This document shows, piece after piece, positions 45,173 to 53,623 of a stretch of DNA of 64,000 nt. Each line of letters starts with the position of its first letter. The first letter of the stretch is position 1. A program made the translations under genes and the position numbers. A model generated the notes under the pieces. That model saw only the letters and a program-made list of their open reading frames with translations, had not been told where the DNA came from and did not search any database. The DNA is from JANRKH01 sp033763595 (GTDB taxonomy: Bacteria > Pseudomonadota > Alphaproteobacteria > Rickettsiales > Rickettsiaceae), in contig JANRKH010000021.1 in assembly GCA_033763595.1 (NCBI GenBank), positions 1 through 64,000 on the forward strand. The letters run 5' to 3'.

Positions 45173-46157
45173 GGAATTGACTATCTTAGTAACAGGCGGA
45201 GCAGGATTTATCGGGAGCTGGTTTGTTAGGCATGCTCTTTTGCTTGGATATAAAATTATTGTACTTGATAAGCTTACATATTCAGGAAGCTTAGACAAGC
45301 TGAAGTTTCGTCAGGAAAATCAGAATTACATTTTTATTAAAGCAGATATTTGTGACTTTGCTTCTAACTATGATATTCTAAGGGAATATAGACCAAATTA
45401 TTTAGTCAACTTTGCCGCGGAAACTCATGTGGATAATTCAATATCAGGTCCATCTGACTTTATACAAACAAATATTGTTGGAACGTATAATTTACTTGAA
45501 GCTACAAGAAAATATTTAACTTCCTCAGAGGCGTCAAAATCATTTAAATTCATTCACATCTCCACAGATGAAGTATATGGAAGCCTGGGCATGAATGATG
45601 AAGCATTTTCTGAATATTCACCGTATAAACCAAATTCACCATATTCTGCATCTAAAGCAAGCTCTGATCATTTGGTTAGAAGCTGGTATAGTACATATAA
45701 TATTCCAACAATAATAACACATTGCAGTAATAATTATGGCCCAAACCAACATAAAGAGAAACTGATACCTAAAGTAGTTACAAACGCTCTAAATGACATT
45801 GAAATACCAATTTATGGCGATGGCAAAAACATAAGAGATTGGATTTACGTGGAAGATCACGTCAGGGGATTAATTAAAGTCATTAACAAAGGCGCAGCTG
45901 GCGAAAAATATCTCTTTGGTGGGAATATGGAAATAAGCAATATTGATCTTGTGCATAAAATTTGTGACATTTTAAATAGAAAACTCGGTAAAAACTTCAG
46001 AAAAAATATAAAATTTATTGAAGATAGAAAGGGTCACGATTATAGATACGCAATTAATACCGAACAAACAGACAAAAAGCTTGGTCATCGTAACATCTTT
46101 TCCTTTGATGCAACGCTTGAATCGACGATTGATTCGTATATTTATCAAGATGTCTAA
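45162..46157 (+). CDS. rmlB: dTDP-glucose 4,6-dehydratase
   Basis: The 331-residue extended short-chain dehydrogenase turns dTDP-glucose into dTDP-4-keto-6-deoxyglucose. The NAD site is LVTGGAGFIGSWFVRHAL at the N-terminus. The catalytic Thr-Asp-Glu lies in ISTDEVYGS, and the YxxxK pair in PYSASKASSDHLV. NNYGPNQHKEKLIPK is also conserved in RmlB. The start at 45162 (MENKELTILVTGG) was preferred over an ATG eleven codons earlier because the NAD motif normally begins within about ten residues. It serves the same pathway as rmlA (7 kb). Confidence 0.95.
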   Translation: MENKELTILVTGGAGFIGSWFVRHALLLGYKIIVLDKLTYSGSLDKLKFRQENQNYIFIKADICDFASNYDILREYRPNYLVNFAAETHVDNSISGPSDFIQTNIVGTYNLLEATRKYLTSSEASKSFKFIHISTDEVYGSLGMNDEAFSEYSPYKPNSPYSASKASSDHLVRSWYSTYNIPTIITHCSNNYGPNQHKEKLIPKVVTNALNDIEIPIYGDGKNIRDWIYVEDHVRGLIKVINKGAAGEKYLFGGNMEISNIDLVHKICDILNRKLGKNFRKNIKFIEDRKGHDYRYAINTEQTDKKLGHRNIFSFDATLESTIDSYIYQDV

Positions 46158-46226
46158 TCAAGTTTTTGTTGCGTTAGAAGAATATATGATATATAAAGAT
46201 TCATTCGGAATATAGTCCAAACTTTA

Positions 46227-46350
46227 GGAATTCTACCAAATCCCATTTATCAGTGATCAAATTAAATGATCAATACGCATTGAAGCTAGACTCGGCTTTG
46301 CGCACCTATTATATAGGCTTGCTCAGGGAGTTCCTAAATTCATGTGTCTA
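46227..46350 (-). repeat. Family C repeat (reverse copy)
   Basis: Begins TACCAAATCCCATTTATC and contains TGATCAAATTAAATGATCA and TATATAGGCTTGCTCAGG, then ATTCATGTGT. Its reverse complement aligns with the copies at 13226 and 32262. It lies between rmlB and tRNA-Asp. Confidence 0.65.
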
Positions 46351-46378
46351 ATTTATTCTGGGAAATGTTATAAGATAT

Positions 46379-46455
46379 GGGGGTGTAGCTCAGTTGGTTA
46401 GAGCGCCTGCCTGTCACGCAGGAGGTCGCGGGTTCGAGTCCCGTCACTCCCGCCA
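46379..46455 (+). tRNA. tRNA-Asp (anticodon GUC)
   Basis: A 77-nt cloverleaf: acceptor GGGGGTG/CACTCCC with one G-U pair, anticodon stem CCTGC/GCAGG around CTGTCAC (anticodon GTC), T-loop TTCGAGT, CCA encoded. Confidence 0.97.
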
Positions 46456-46605
46456 CCATACTTTTCGCAATGGTATTCAACACTTTGGACTCGGTATAAG
46501 TCTTGTGGATTATTGTATATTATCTATGTATTAGGATCTAGACTGTGCGAATCCATACATTTCAGCTAATATCTTTACTTGGAGATTCTTCTATTAGTGC
46601 GTATT

Positions 46606-46768
46606 AGATCTCTGCTAAAACTTGCTCCTGGCGAGAAGGCTCTAGGACCACGCAGGAAGCGCTAGCACTGCACAGCGTAACATATGGAGGGAAAAGGTAC
46701 ATGAGGATTCCTTATAATTGCGCTGCAGAATCAATTTCATTTATTAGTAGAGTTTTTAGGAGAGGTCA
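46606..46768 (+). repeat. Family D repeat (diverged)
   Basis: Left end AGATCTCTGCTAAAACTTGC, middle TACATGAGGATTCCTTATAA, right end GTAGAGTTTTTAGGAGAGGT. It is the most diverged of the three D copies. The 490-bp gap between tRNA-Asp and the TPR gene holds nothing else recognisable until the truncated TPR start. Confidence 0.65.
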
Positions 46769-46947
46769 AATATGCCAAATGACTTGCTCCTTTATTTTAT
46801 CTTTAAGACTTGGTATACGAACCAACACAAATGTATGATCCATATGCACTATCAGAAATCACATGTATAATATCGTAACAAAAAGGTCTTGCGCAAAAAA
46901 AGCTTTATAGATACATTGATTCACTCGAATCATATAATAAGGCCATC

Positions 46948-48360
46948 ATGCTAGACGATAAATATATGCTTGCTTATTTAGCTAAGGCAGAAGTTCTTCA
47001 AAATATGCAAGAAGAACATAACGAAGCATCAGAAATAGAAATACTTGATTGTCTAAACAAAGCATACGAAATCTCTCGGGATAAGAGCTTGCTTGATTCT
47101 ATTAAGCTCTCTAAAATAAACCGTGATTATATGCAAAGAATGTTCGAGGAGAGAGAAAAATTACTTGAAAAGTTGCAATTCTCATCGCAAGAAGCAAACG
47201 ATCCTCAAAATCCTCAAGAATTGCTAGACATAGGAGACGAACTTTTTATTCTTGGTAAAACTGAATCAGCTTTAGAAGCATATGATAAAGCCATTCTCTT
47301 AGACAAAAATTATTCAAGAGCTTACGCAAAAAAAGCAAATCTACTGCGCTTTAAGGGCATGATCACTGAAGCAATTGAAGTAATAAATAAGGCCATAAAT
47401 CTAGATCCAAATGACCCTGCAGGATATTATGTTAAAGCAAGAATACTAGCTGCTCTAGGAAATACAGAAGAAGCAACAAGTATATATAATAAAGCTCTCA
47501 GTCTAGATCATAATGATGATGCATATATATATTTCTCTAAAGGAGCTGCTCTTGCCTCTCTTTCTAAATACGATGAAGCAATCGCAGCCTATGATGCCTC
47601 TATAAGATTAAACCCGGAAGATAAACTGATTTGCGCAACTACCTACATTAACAAAGGTATCGCCCTTAGATCCCTTTCTAGATACGATGAAGCAATCACA
47701 GCCTATGATGAAGCTATCAAGCTAAAACCGGATTTTTCGGTAGCTTACTATAGCAAAGGTAATGTACTTATTGATCTTGCTAGATACTATGAAGCAGCTA
47801 CAGCCTATGATGAAGCAATACAGCTAAAGCCAGAAGATGATCGGGTTTGTGCAAGTATCTATTATAATAAAGCTAAAGCGCTAAACTCTCTTGGTAGATA
47901 TATTGAAGCTATAGAAGCTTGCGATTTAGCAATCAAGATAAAGCCTAATTATGCTGCTGCATATCTTAATAAAGGCAATGCTCTTTATGCTCTTTCTAGA
48001 TATGAAGAGGCAGTTGAATCCTATGGAGCTGCTATTATTCTAAAACCTGATGATAAAGAGTTTTGTGCAAGCGCATACAATAACAAAGCTAGCGCGCTTA
48101 ATCAACTTTCAAGATACGAGGAAGCCCTAAGTGCCTTTAATGAGGCTATAAAATTAGATGATAAATTAGTACTTGCATATTTAAACAAGGCTCAAACTTT
48201 GCAAGATATTCTACTAGTAGAATCAGGAGGACATATTGAAGACATAGGAGCAAATATAGATCAAAAACCCGAAGAAGTAATGCAAGATAATACAGAATCA
48301 GAGATTATAGACCATTCAATCTCTTGTATTGGAGACGTGCAAAGAGAGCTGCGAGATTGA
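46948..48360 (+). CDS. TPR-repeat protein, probably shortened at the N-terminus
   Basis: The 470-residue protein is made of about ten tetratricopeptide repeats (from residue 91 on almost continuous; e.g. ALEAYDKAILLDKNYSRAYA, DEAITAYDEAIKLKPDFSVA). From about 228 the units alternate between 34 and 38 residues, giving a 72-residue double repeat that recurs with the marker ICATTY, VCASIY, FCASAY. The frame is open upstream to a stop at 46876, and the residues before the ATG (DSLESYNKAI) also read as TPR, with no other start codon. The gene thus seems to have lost its original 5' end. Function: protein binding; host-directed use is possible. There is no signal peptide. It is convergent with the next gene. 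Confidence 0.85.
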   Translation: MLDDKYMLAYLAKAEVLQNMQEEHNEASEIEILDCLNKAYEISRDKSLLDSIKLSKINRDYMQRMFEEREKLLEKLQFSSQEANDPQNPQELLDIGDELFILGKTESALEAYDKAILLDKNYSRAYAKKANLLRFKGMITEAIEVINKAINLDPNDPAGYYVKARILAALGNTEEATSIYNKALSLDHNDDAYIYFSKGAALASLSKYDEAIAAYDASIRLNPEDKLICATTYINKGIALRSLSRYDEAITAYDEAIKLKPDFSVAYYSKGNVLIDLARYYEAATAYDEAIQLKPEDDRVCASIYYNKAKALNSLGRYIEAIEACDLAIKIKPNYAAAYLNKGNALYALSRYEEAVESYGAAIILKPDDKEFCASAYNNKASALNQLSRYEEALSAFNEAIKLDDKLVLAYLNKAQTLQDILLVESGGHIEDIGANIDQKPEEVMQDNTESEIIDHSISCIGDVQRELRD

Positions 48361-48378
48361 TGAGTGTTAGTTTTAAAT

Positions 48379-49335
48379 CTATTGTAAAATATTTTGATAA
48401 TCCGACCTGGGATTTTCAAATATATAGTCATTAAGCTCATACACACTCAGAGTATCGTAATTATTTTCAGGGCGATAGCTCATTAACTGTTTTTTTAATG
48501 GCTCCTTGGAGTAAAAGGGGGTAGCAAAGCTCGTGTTATACTTTGCATCATAATCTTCAATATAAAATACCATGCTGCACATTAAATATTTACATATATC
48601 TGACTTATCAAAATATTCTTTGTAAGCAGTTTTTTTGCCATCTAGGCCAAAAAAAATCGCAGTCTTTTTGTAAAAATAGCTGGAGAGAAATGAGAGATAA
48701 GCTGCATGAGATAAATCTGTAATTAAACCATCGCTCAGTCCTTTTTCAACCAAATATTCGGCGGTTGCAGAATAATCGGCCGCGTAACTTTTAAATTCGT
48801 CAGCTAGATGTGCTAATTGCTCATAAACAGCGGTTGTATTTGAAGTATCTCGTACCTGTGGTAGTTTTGCTACAAGCTCGTCTACATCGTAAGCTCTGCC
48901 AGGACTTAGTCTTGCTGAAGATATAATATATTTGAGATCAGGCAAAACTATATTCGCCAGTTTTCTCAAGTCTATTTCAAGAGTATTGAATAGCTTAATA
49001 TTTTCAAGATAAGTATCAGTTATGTTTGCAAATATAAGATATTCATTATGTAAATTAGAGAGGTAATTATGATAGATTAGCTCGTCAATAATTTTCAGAT
49101 AACTTACTGAATCATTATTGTTACTTTGAGAAAAACTTGTAGGCCGAGAGTTCACTAGAGTAGCTAAGTTAGTGTTTGTTTTATTGCTTAAGTCGTCTGA
49201 CTCACGTGATGGTGTTGCTAAGTATTTTAATAAAGTATGTATTTGTCTTGGATTTGAAATTTGTAACATTGAATTCAACTTAAAACCTTCAAAAGGTGCA
49301 AGAAAAGCAATGCTAAATATGCAGGGTAATTTCAT
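48379..49335 (-). CDS. Orphan protein, possibly exported
   Basis: Family not recognised. The 318-residue protein starts MKLPCIFSIAFLAPFEGF, which could be a short signal peptide without a clear cleavage site. The rest is soluble, mostly helical and rich in Y, L, S and D (e.g. YNTSFATPFYSKEPLKKQLM, LSPGRAYDVDELVAKLPQV). No catalytic motif is seen. Its end faces the TPR gene 18 bp away, and its start is about 140 bp from the end of the AsmA-like gene on the same strand. Confidence 0.65.
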   Translation of the reverse strand: MKLPCIFSIAFLAPFEGFKLNSMLQISNPRQIHTLLKYLATPSRESDDLSNKTNTNLATLVNSRPTSFSQSNNNDSVSYLKIIDELIYHNYLSNLHNEYLIFANITDTYLENIKLFNTLEIDLRKLANIVLPDLKYIISSARLSPGRAYDVDELVAKLPQVRDTSNTTAVYEQLAHLADEFKSYAADYSATAEYLVEKGLSDGLITDLSHAAYLSFLSSYFYKKTAIFFGLDGKKTAYKEYFDKSDICKYLMCSMVFYIEDYDAKYNTSFATPFYSKEPLKKQLMSYRPENNYDTLSVYELNDYIFENPRSDYQNILQ

Positions 49336-49478
49336 GATAGTTCTTCTGTTGTTTGCATATCAAAGATGGTAGTAGAAGGTCGATTTGTCACTCACCTTCC
49401 TTTCGCATAACCTATCATGAATGGTAATTTTGGCGACAAAATTTGTTTGCTCTCATAGTGATTGTTTTAATCTTGTTG

Positions 49479-51986
49479 CTAAAATTTATAATTATAGAAG
49501 AAAGGGGTAGATACTATCGATCTTTTATCTCCAAGAACTTGGCCGATGATAGGCAGCCTACTCACGAGATAGTTTACACCGTAAAGAGACGGCGCAACAT
49601 TACCGACTAAGTGCACCTTCCTTTTGTTTAAATCGATTGTACCCTTAGTACTAAAATTAAAAAACGGACCTCTGGCTCTCATTTCTTGCAAATTTATAAC
49701 ATTTGCTTGCAGTAAAACCAAAGAATTGACTTTATCAAAATGCACATCTTTATTGGTTAGTGCACCTATGAGCCCAGGCACCGATATAAATGAAATAATT
49801 TTAGTAAGGAAATCATTGTTGGCTGAATCTATATTATAAATCTCAAAGCTTCCGTGTGACAGATGCTCTATATTGTGATTTAGGTATATAGGCGAACTCA
49901 TAATAAGTTTCAACGTGCCGCCTTTAATCTTGTTTGACAGATTGAGTGAGGCAAGTAGTTTGCCAGTATTATTAGTCTCTAGAGCCCATACGTTGTAATC
50001 TTCTTGTAATTTTAGTCGTAAGAAGAAATCTTTATTATCAATAGAACTATTAAATTTAGCTATTTTGCAAGCTTTAGTGCTACATTCGAAATCTGCAAGT
50101 ACTCCAAGATAACTAATATTATTTTTCATTTTAATTTCATCTACATTTGCCTTCACTTTAAAGATACTAAGCGCACTTGAGTTATCCTTGAAATATTCTT
50201 GATAATTAAAGTCCGATAAATCAACCTTTTTACCAGATAGATCAACAGAAATTGCCTTATTTCGAATAGATGCCTTGAGAACGAAGTCATTATTAAGATA
50301 TTTCACATTATCTAGCTCAATCTTTTGATTATCAACTTCATTTTTTATTACGCCATTAATCTTAAGATTATCCTCTCCAATCATCTCCACGAAAAAGTTA
50401 TTGTAGCCGGTTGCTTGTTGTTGGTTGTAAAATGCGAATTTGGCCTTTCTTCCATCTTTTTTATTTAGTGCAAGTGGTGGTAGGTAGAAATTTAAATTAT
50501 CAAGATTTGCATTTGCTGTGATTTTTTGCTTAAGATCTTTATCCAAAGATATGTTTAAATTTAGTACCGAGCTACCATCTTTAATATTTATAGGTAAATT
50601 ACTTATATTTTCTTTTTGAAGGTAAATTTTGCTGACAATATTATACCAATAATCCTTAGGTTGATATAAATTGATAACCATAGATGTTTGGCTAGGTAGA
50701 TTATTCACCCTACCTTCTCCTTTGAAACTGAGGCTCGAGCCATCGTATTTTGCATCTAAAGTATATGCGCTAATATCAGCAAAGTAACTATCAAGATGTA
50801 AGGCAAAATCGTTGATTTTTGCGCTTATATCATATTTAATCTCGGTTCCTTGTTTAAGTGGCACAATAATTTTGACTTTAGTCTCAACTTTTCCATCGCA
50901 ATTTTGTAGGTCTATGCCCCCATTCTTCAGGTAGTCCAAAGTCTTTTTATCGATGAATTCAGCAAAATATTTTGCATTTCCTTTTCCAAGGCCTTCTATG
51001 ACAAATGAAGGCTCATCTTCAAGAAAATCATATTTTATAAACCCATCATTTATGACATTACTAGCTATTACAGCATCCTTGATTTTTGCTAGTAGTACCG
51101 AATCCTTAATCAAAATAGGGAGGCTTTTAGCTGTTACCTTGGGCATCTGATCGTAATATTTATAAGTTATGTCACTTACCAACATTTCGCCTTGTACATT
51201 TGCTTTACTTACAAGAGTTTTTAACTTTTTGGGATCCAGCAACGCATCTGTAATGCTAATATCTTGGTCCTTTGCTGATACATGTATAGAACATGATTCT
51301 AGAAAGCCTGACTCAAGCGAATAATCCAAATAATCACGTATTTTACTACTTTTGCTTAGCAAAATATCGTAAATCTTTATCGGTAGTTTACCAAGCTCCA
51401 TGTCTAAAGTAACCTCCTGATCCTTAGGCTTATTTGATATTTTTTTAGATACGACTCTTACGAATCCTTTATCTATATCGAGATTGAGTTTGTCTATTTC
51501 TAGAAAATTATCATGATACAGCATGGTGCCAATCATACTAATGCTGTTTATGTTAGCTTTATTCTCAGGGATTTTTATGCTATATATTTTTGGTTCAATT
51601 AACGCTCTGCCTGAAAAATGGTTATAATGAATATTTGTCTCGAATTTTAACAGTGCATCTTCGTTAAGTAGAAGCTTATCAGAGGTAATTTTAAAGAGTC
51701 CTTCAGATTTAGATATAAGATCAATTAAATTATATTGTATGTGAACTTTTTCCGCTTTTAGATCTGCGCCTGCAAAGCTTAGTACGACATCTTTGAATTT
51801 AATCTTTTTAGTTGAGGAGACGATTTTTGAGCATGAAAATTTTACCCCATTAGTTTCAGCGTAATGGTATATCATTGCTTTTGCTACAAAGTTTCTTACA
51901 GCGGGAATAAGGAAAGAGCCCGCGCAAATTATTGCTAGAAGAAGTATGTAAAAAAAGAATTTAAGAGTTTTTAGTAAAAATGTCAT
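49479..51986 (-). CDS. AsmA-like envelope protein
   Basis: The 835-residue protein has one N-terminal membrane helix (about residues 9-30, FFFYILLLAIICAGSFLIP). A very long periplasmic region follows, made of repeating beta strands (LSFAGADLKAEKVHIQYNLI, and many similar). The C-terminus has FFNFSTKGTIDLNKRKVHLV and LVSRLPIIGQVLGDKRSIVS, typical of the AsmA-like C-terminal domain. Such proteins are thought to bridge the periplasm and carry phospholipids to the outer membrane. Which of the AsmA paralogues it matches is not clear. It is divergent from ugd. Confidence 0.85.
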   Translation of the reverse strand: MTFLLKTLKFFFYILLLAIICAGSFLIPAVRNFVAKAMIYHYAETNGVKFSCSKIVSSTKKIKFKDVVLSFAGADLKAEKVHIQYNLIDLISKSEGLFKITSDKLLLNEDALLKFETNIHYNHFSGRALIEPKIYSIKIPENKANINSISMIGTMLYHDNFLEIDKLNLDIDKGFVRVVSKKISNKPKDQEVTLDMELGKLPIKIYDILLSKSSKIRDYLDYSLESGFLESCSIHVSAKDQDISITDALLDPKKLKTLVSKANVQGEMLVSDITYKYYDQMPKVTAKSLPILIKDSVLLAKIKDAVIASNVINDGFIKYDFLEDEPSFVIEGLGKGNAKYFAEFIDKKTLDYLKNGGIDLQNCDGKVETKVKIIVPLKQGTEIKYDISAKINDFALHLDSYFADISAYTLDAKYDGSSLSFKGEGRVNNLPSQTSMVINLYQPKDYWYNIVSKIYLQKENISNLPINIKDGSSVLNLNISLDKDLKQKITANANLDNLNFYLPPLALNKKDGRKAKFAFYNQQQATGYNNFFVEMIGEDNLKINGVIKNEVDNQKIELDNVKYLNNDFVLKASIRNKAISVDLSGKKVDLSDFNYQEYFKDNSSALSIFKVKANVDEIKMKNNISYLGVLADFECSTKACKIAKFNSSIDNKDFFLRLKLQEDYNVWALETNNTGKLLASLNLSNKIKGGTLKLIMSSPIYLNHNIEHLSHGSFEIYNIDSANNDFLTKIISFISVPGLIGALTNKDVHFDKVNSLVLLQANVINLQEMRARGPFFNFSTKGTIDLNKRKVHLVGNVAPSLYGVNYLVSRLPIIGQVLGDKRSIVSTPFFYNYKF

Positions 51987-52272
51987 TTACTAGGTTTGAA
52001 AGTTAAATTTTAGCGAAACGCATCATATCAGCTCCTTGCATAATATGCCAGAATTTTACGGATTTACTTTTTAATTATTTTTGATAGACTATGCGATCTT
52101 GCCAAGAAGTCTAATGACACATGTTCTGAAAATATACTCACAAAAAGAAATTTTGCGAATATTACATTGATGCCACGCCTATTTTTATATGGGCTTGGGC
52201 TGTATCGTCCTGTACGAAAGGGTGAATTTTGGGATTGATAAGATAATGCAACATAAACCTTAAATAGAAAAA

Positions 52273-53559
52273 ATGAAAATAGGATGTATTGGATCTGGAT
52301 ATGTAGGACTTGTGAGTGCTGTAATGTTTGCGCATTTAGAGCACGAGGTGATTTGCCTTGATAAAGATATCTCAAAAATAGATGCCTTATCAAAAGGTAA
52401 ATGTGTAATATATGAAAAAGATTTAGAAAAATACTTAATCGCAGCGTTAAAAAACTGTAAAATTACCTTTACAGCTTCTTATTCCGATTTATCAGGTTGT
52501 GAGGCAGTTTTTATCTGCGTTGGTACGCCTTCACTTGAGGATGGTAGTGCTGATTTATCTCAAGTTGAAAATAGTATCAAGGAGCTTGTTGAACATGTCT
52601 CAGATGAATGTCTTATAGTCATAAAATCGTCCGTTCCCCCACTTTCTGCTAATAAAATGCAAGAGATGCTTTATGCTCATGGTTTTAGGAATTTAATTGC
52701 CTCAAATCCGGAGTTTTTGAGAGAGGGTACTGCTGTACATGATTTTATGAATCCAGATAGGTTAGTGTTTGGAGGACAGGCCTCTGCTCATGAGATCCTA
52801 AACGCAATACATAAACGAATCATTGAAACGGGAGCTGAAGTTGTAACAACTGATACTATTACATCAGAGATGATAAAATATTGCTCAAATAGTTTTCTTG
52901 CAACTAAACTATCCTTTATCAATGAAATGTCAGATATATGCGAAAAAATTGGAGCAGATCCGGTGATTCTATCGAAAGGAATGGGCCTTGATAAAAGAAT
53001 CGGCCCTCTATTTTTACGAATAGGGCCGGGTTACGGAGGTTCATGTTTCCCAAAAGATACTCTTGCATTAAAAGACCTTGCAACTAAGGTAGGAGCTAGC
53101 TCTAAGGTTCTTAATGCAGCGATAAATTCAAATCTTTCGAGATACAAATTAATGAGCGATAAAATTACAGATATTTGCTCAGGGCTCAAGACTCTTGCCA
53201 TATTTGGCACTGCGTTCAAGGGAGGAACTGATGATATAAGAGAAAGCCCGAGCGTACATATAATTAATCTATTGGTAAAGGAGGGTTTTACTCTAAAAAT
53301 TTACGATCCTGCAGCAAACGAGAATTTTAAGTTACTTAAGATTGATAATGCATATACTTATGACTCTCCTGAGGATGCTGCAAAAGATTCCTCGGCAATA
53401 ATAATACTAACTGATTGGGATGTATTTGCTTCATTAAACTTCGATAGAATAGGCAGTAATATGAAAAACAGGATTTTGATAGATCTTAGAAGAGTTGCGG
53501 ATACTCAGCGTGCAAAACAAGCCGGTTTTAAAATTTTCTTAGTAGGAGATAAAGAATAG
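52273..53559 (+). CDS. ugd: UDP-glucose 6-dehydrogenase
   Basis: The 428-residue enzyme oxidises UDP-glucose to UDP-glucuronate for envelope polysaccharides. The N-terminal NAD site is GCIGSGYVGLVSAVMFAHL. The catalytic cysteine lies in GPGYGGSCFPKDTLALKDL near residue 260. The middle helix motif SNPEFLREGTAVHDFMNPDR is also conserved, and the C-terminal UDP-binding domain starts near 310 (IFGTAFKGGTDDIRESPS). Length is normal. With rmlA and rmlB it makes a set of nucleotide-sugar genes scattered over the window. Confidence 0.95.
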   Translation: MKIGCIGSGYVGLVSAVMFAHLEHEVICLDKDISKIDALSKGKCVIYEKDLEKYLIAALKNCKITFTASYSDLSGCEAVFICVGTPSLEDGSADLSQVENSIKELVEHVSDECLIVIKSSVPPLSANKMQEMLYAHGFRNLIASNPEFLREGTAVHDFMNPDRLVFGGQASAHEILNAIHKRIIETGAEVVTTDTITSEMIKYCSNSFLATKLSFINEMSDICEKIGADPVILSKGMGLDKRIGPLFLRIGPGYGGSCFPKDTLALKDLATKVGASSKVLNAAINSNLSRYKLMSDKITDICSGLKTLAIFGTAFKGGTDDIRESPSVHIINLLVKEGFTLKIYDPAANENFKLLKIDNAYTYDSPEDAAKDSSAIIILTDWDVFASLNFDRIGSNMKNRILIDLRRVADTQRAKQAGFKIFLVGDKE

Positions 53560-53623
53560 AATAGTTAGTCTTAAATGGCACGAGTTTTGCTTGGTTACTT
53601 GGATCACGTAAAAATACTAAATA

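Noticed and set aside
52064..52393. A 109-codon minus-strand frame upstream of ugd
   Set aside because: It overlaps the conserved NAD-binding start of ugd and has no plausible composition.
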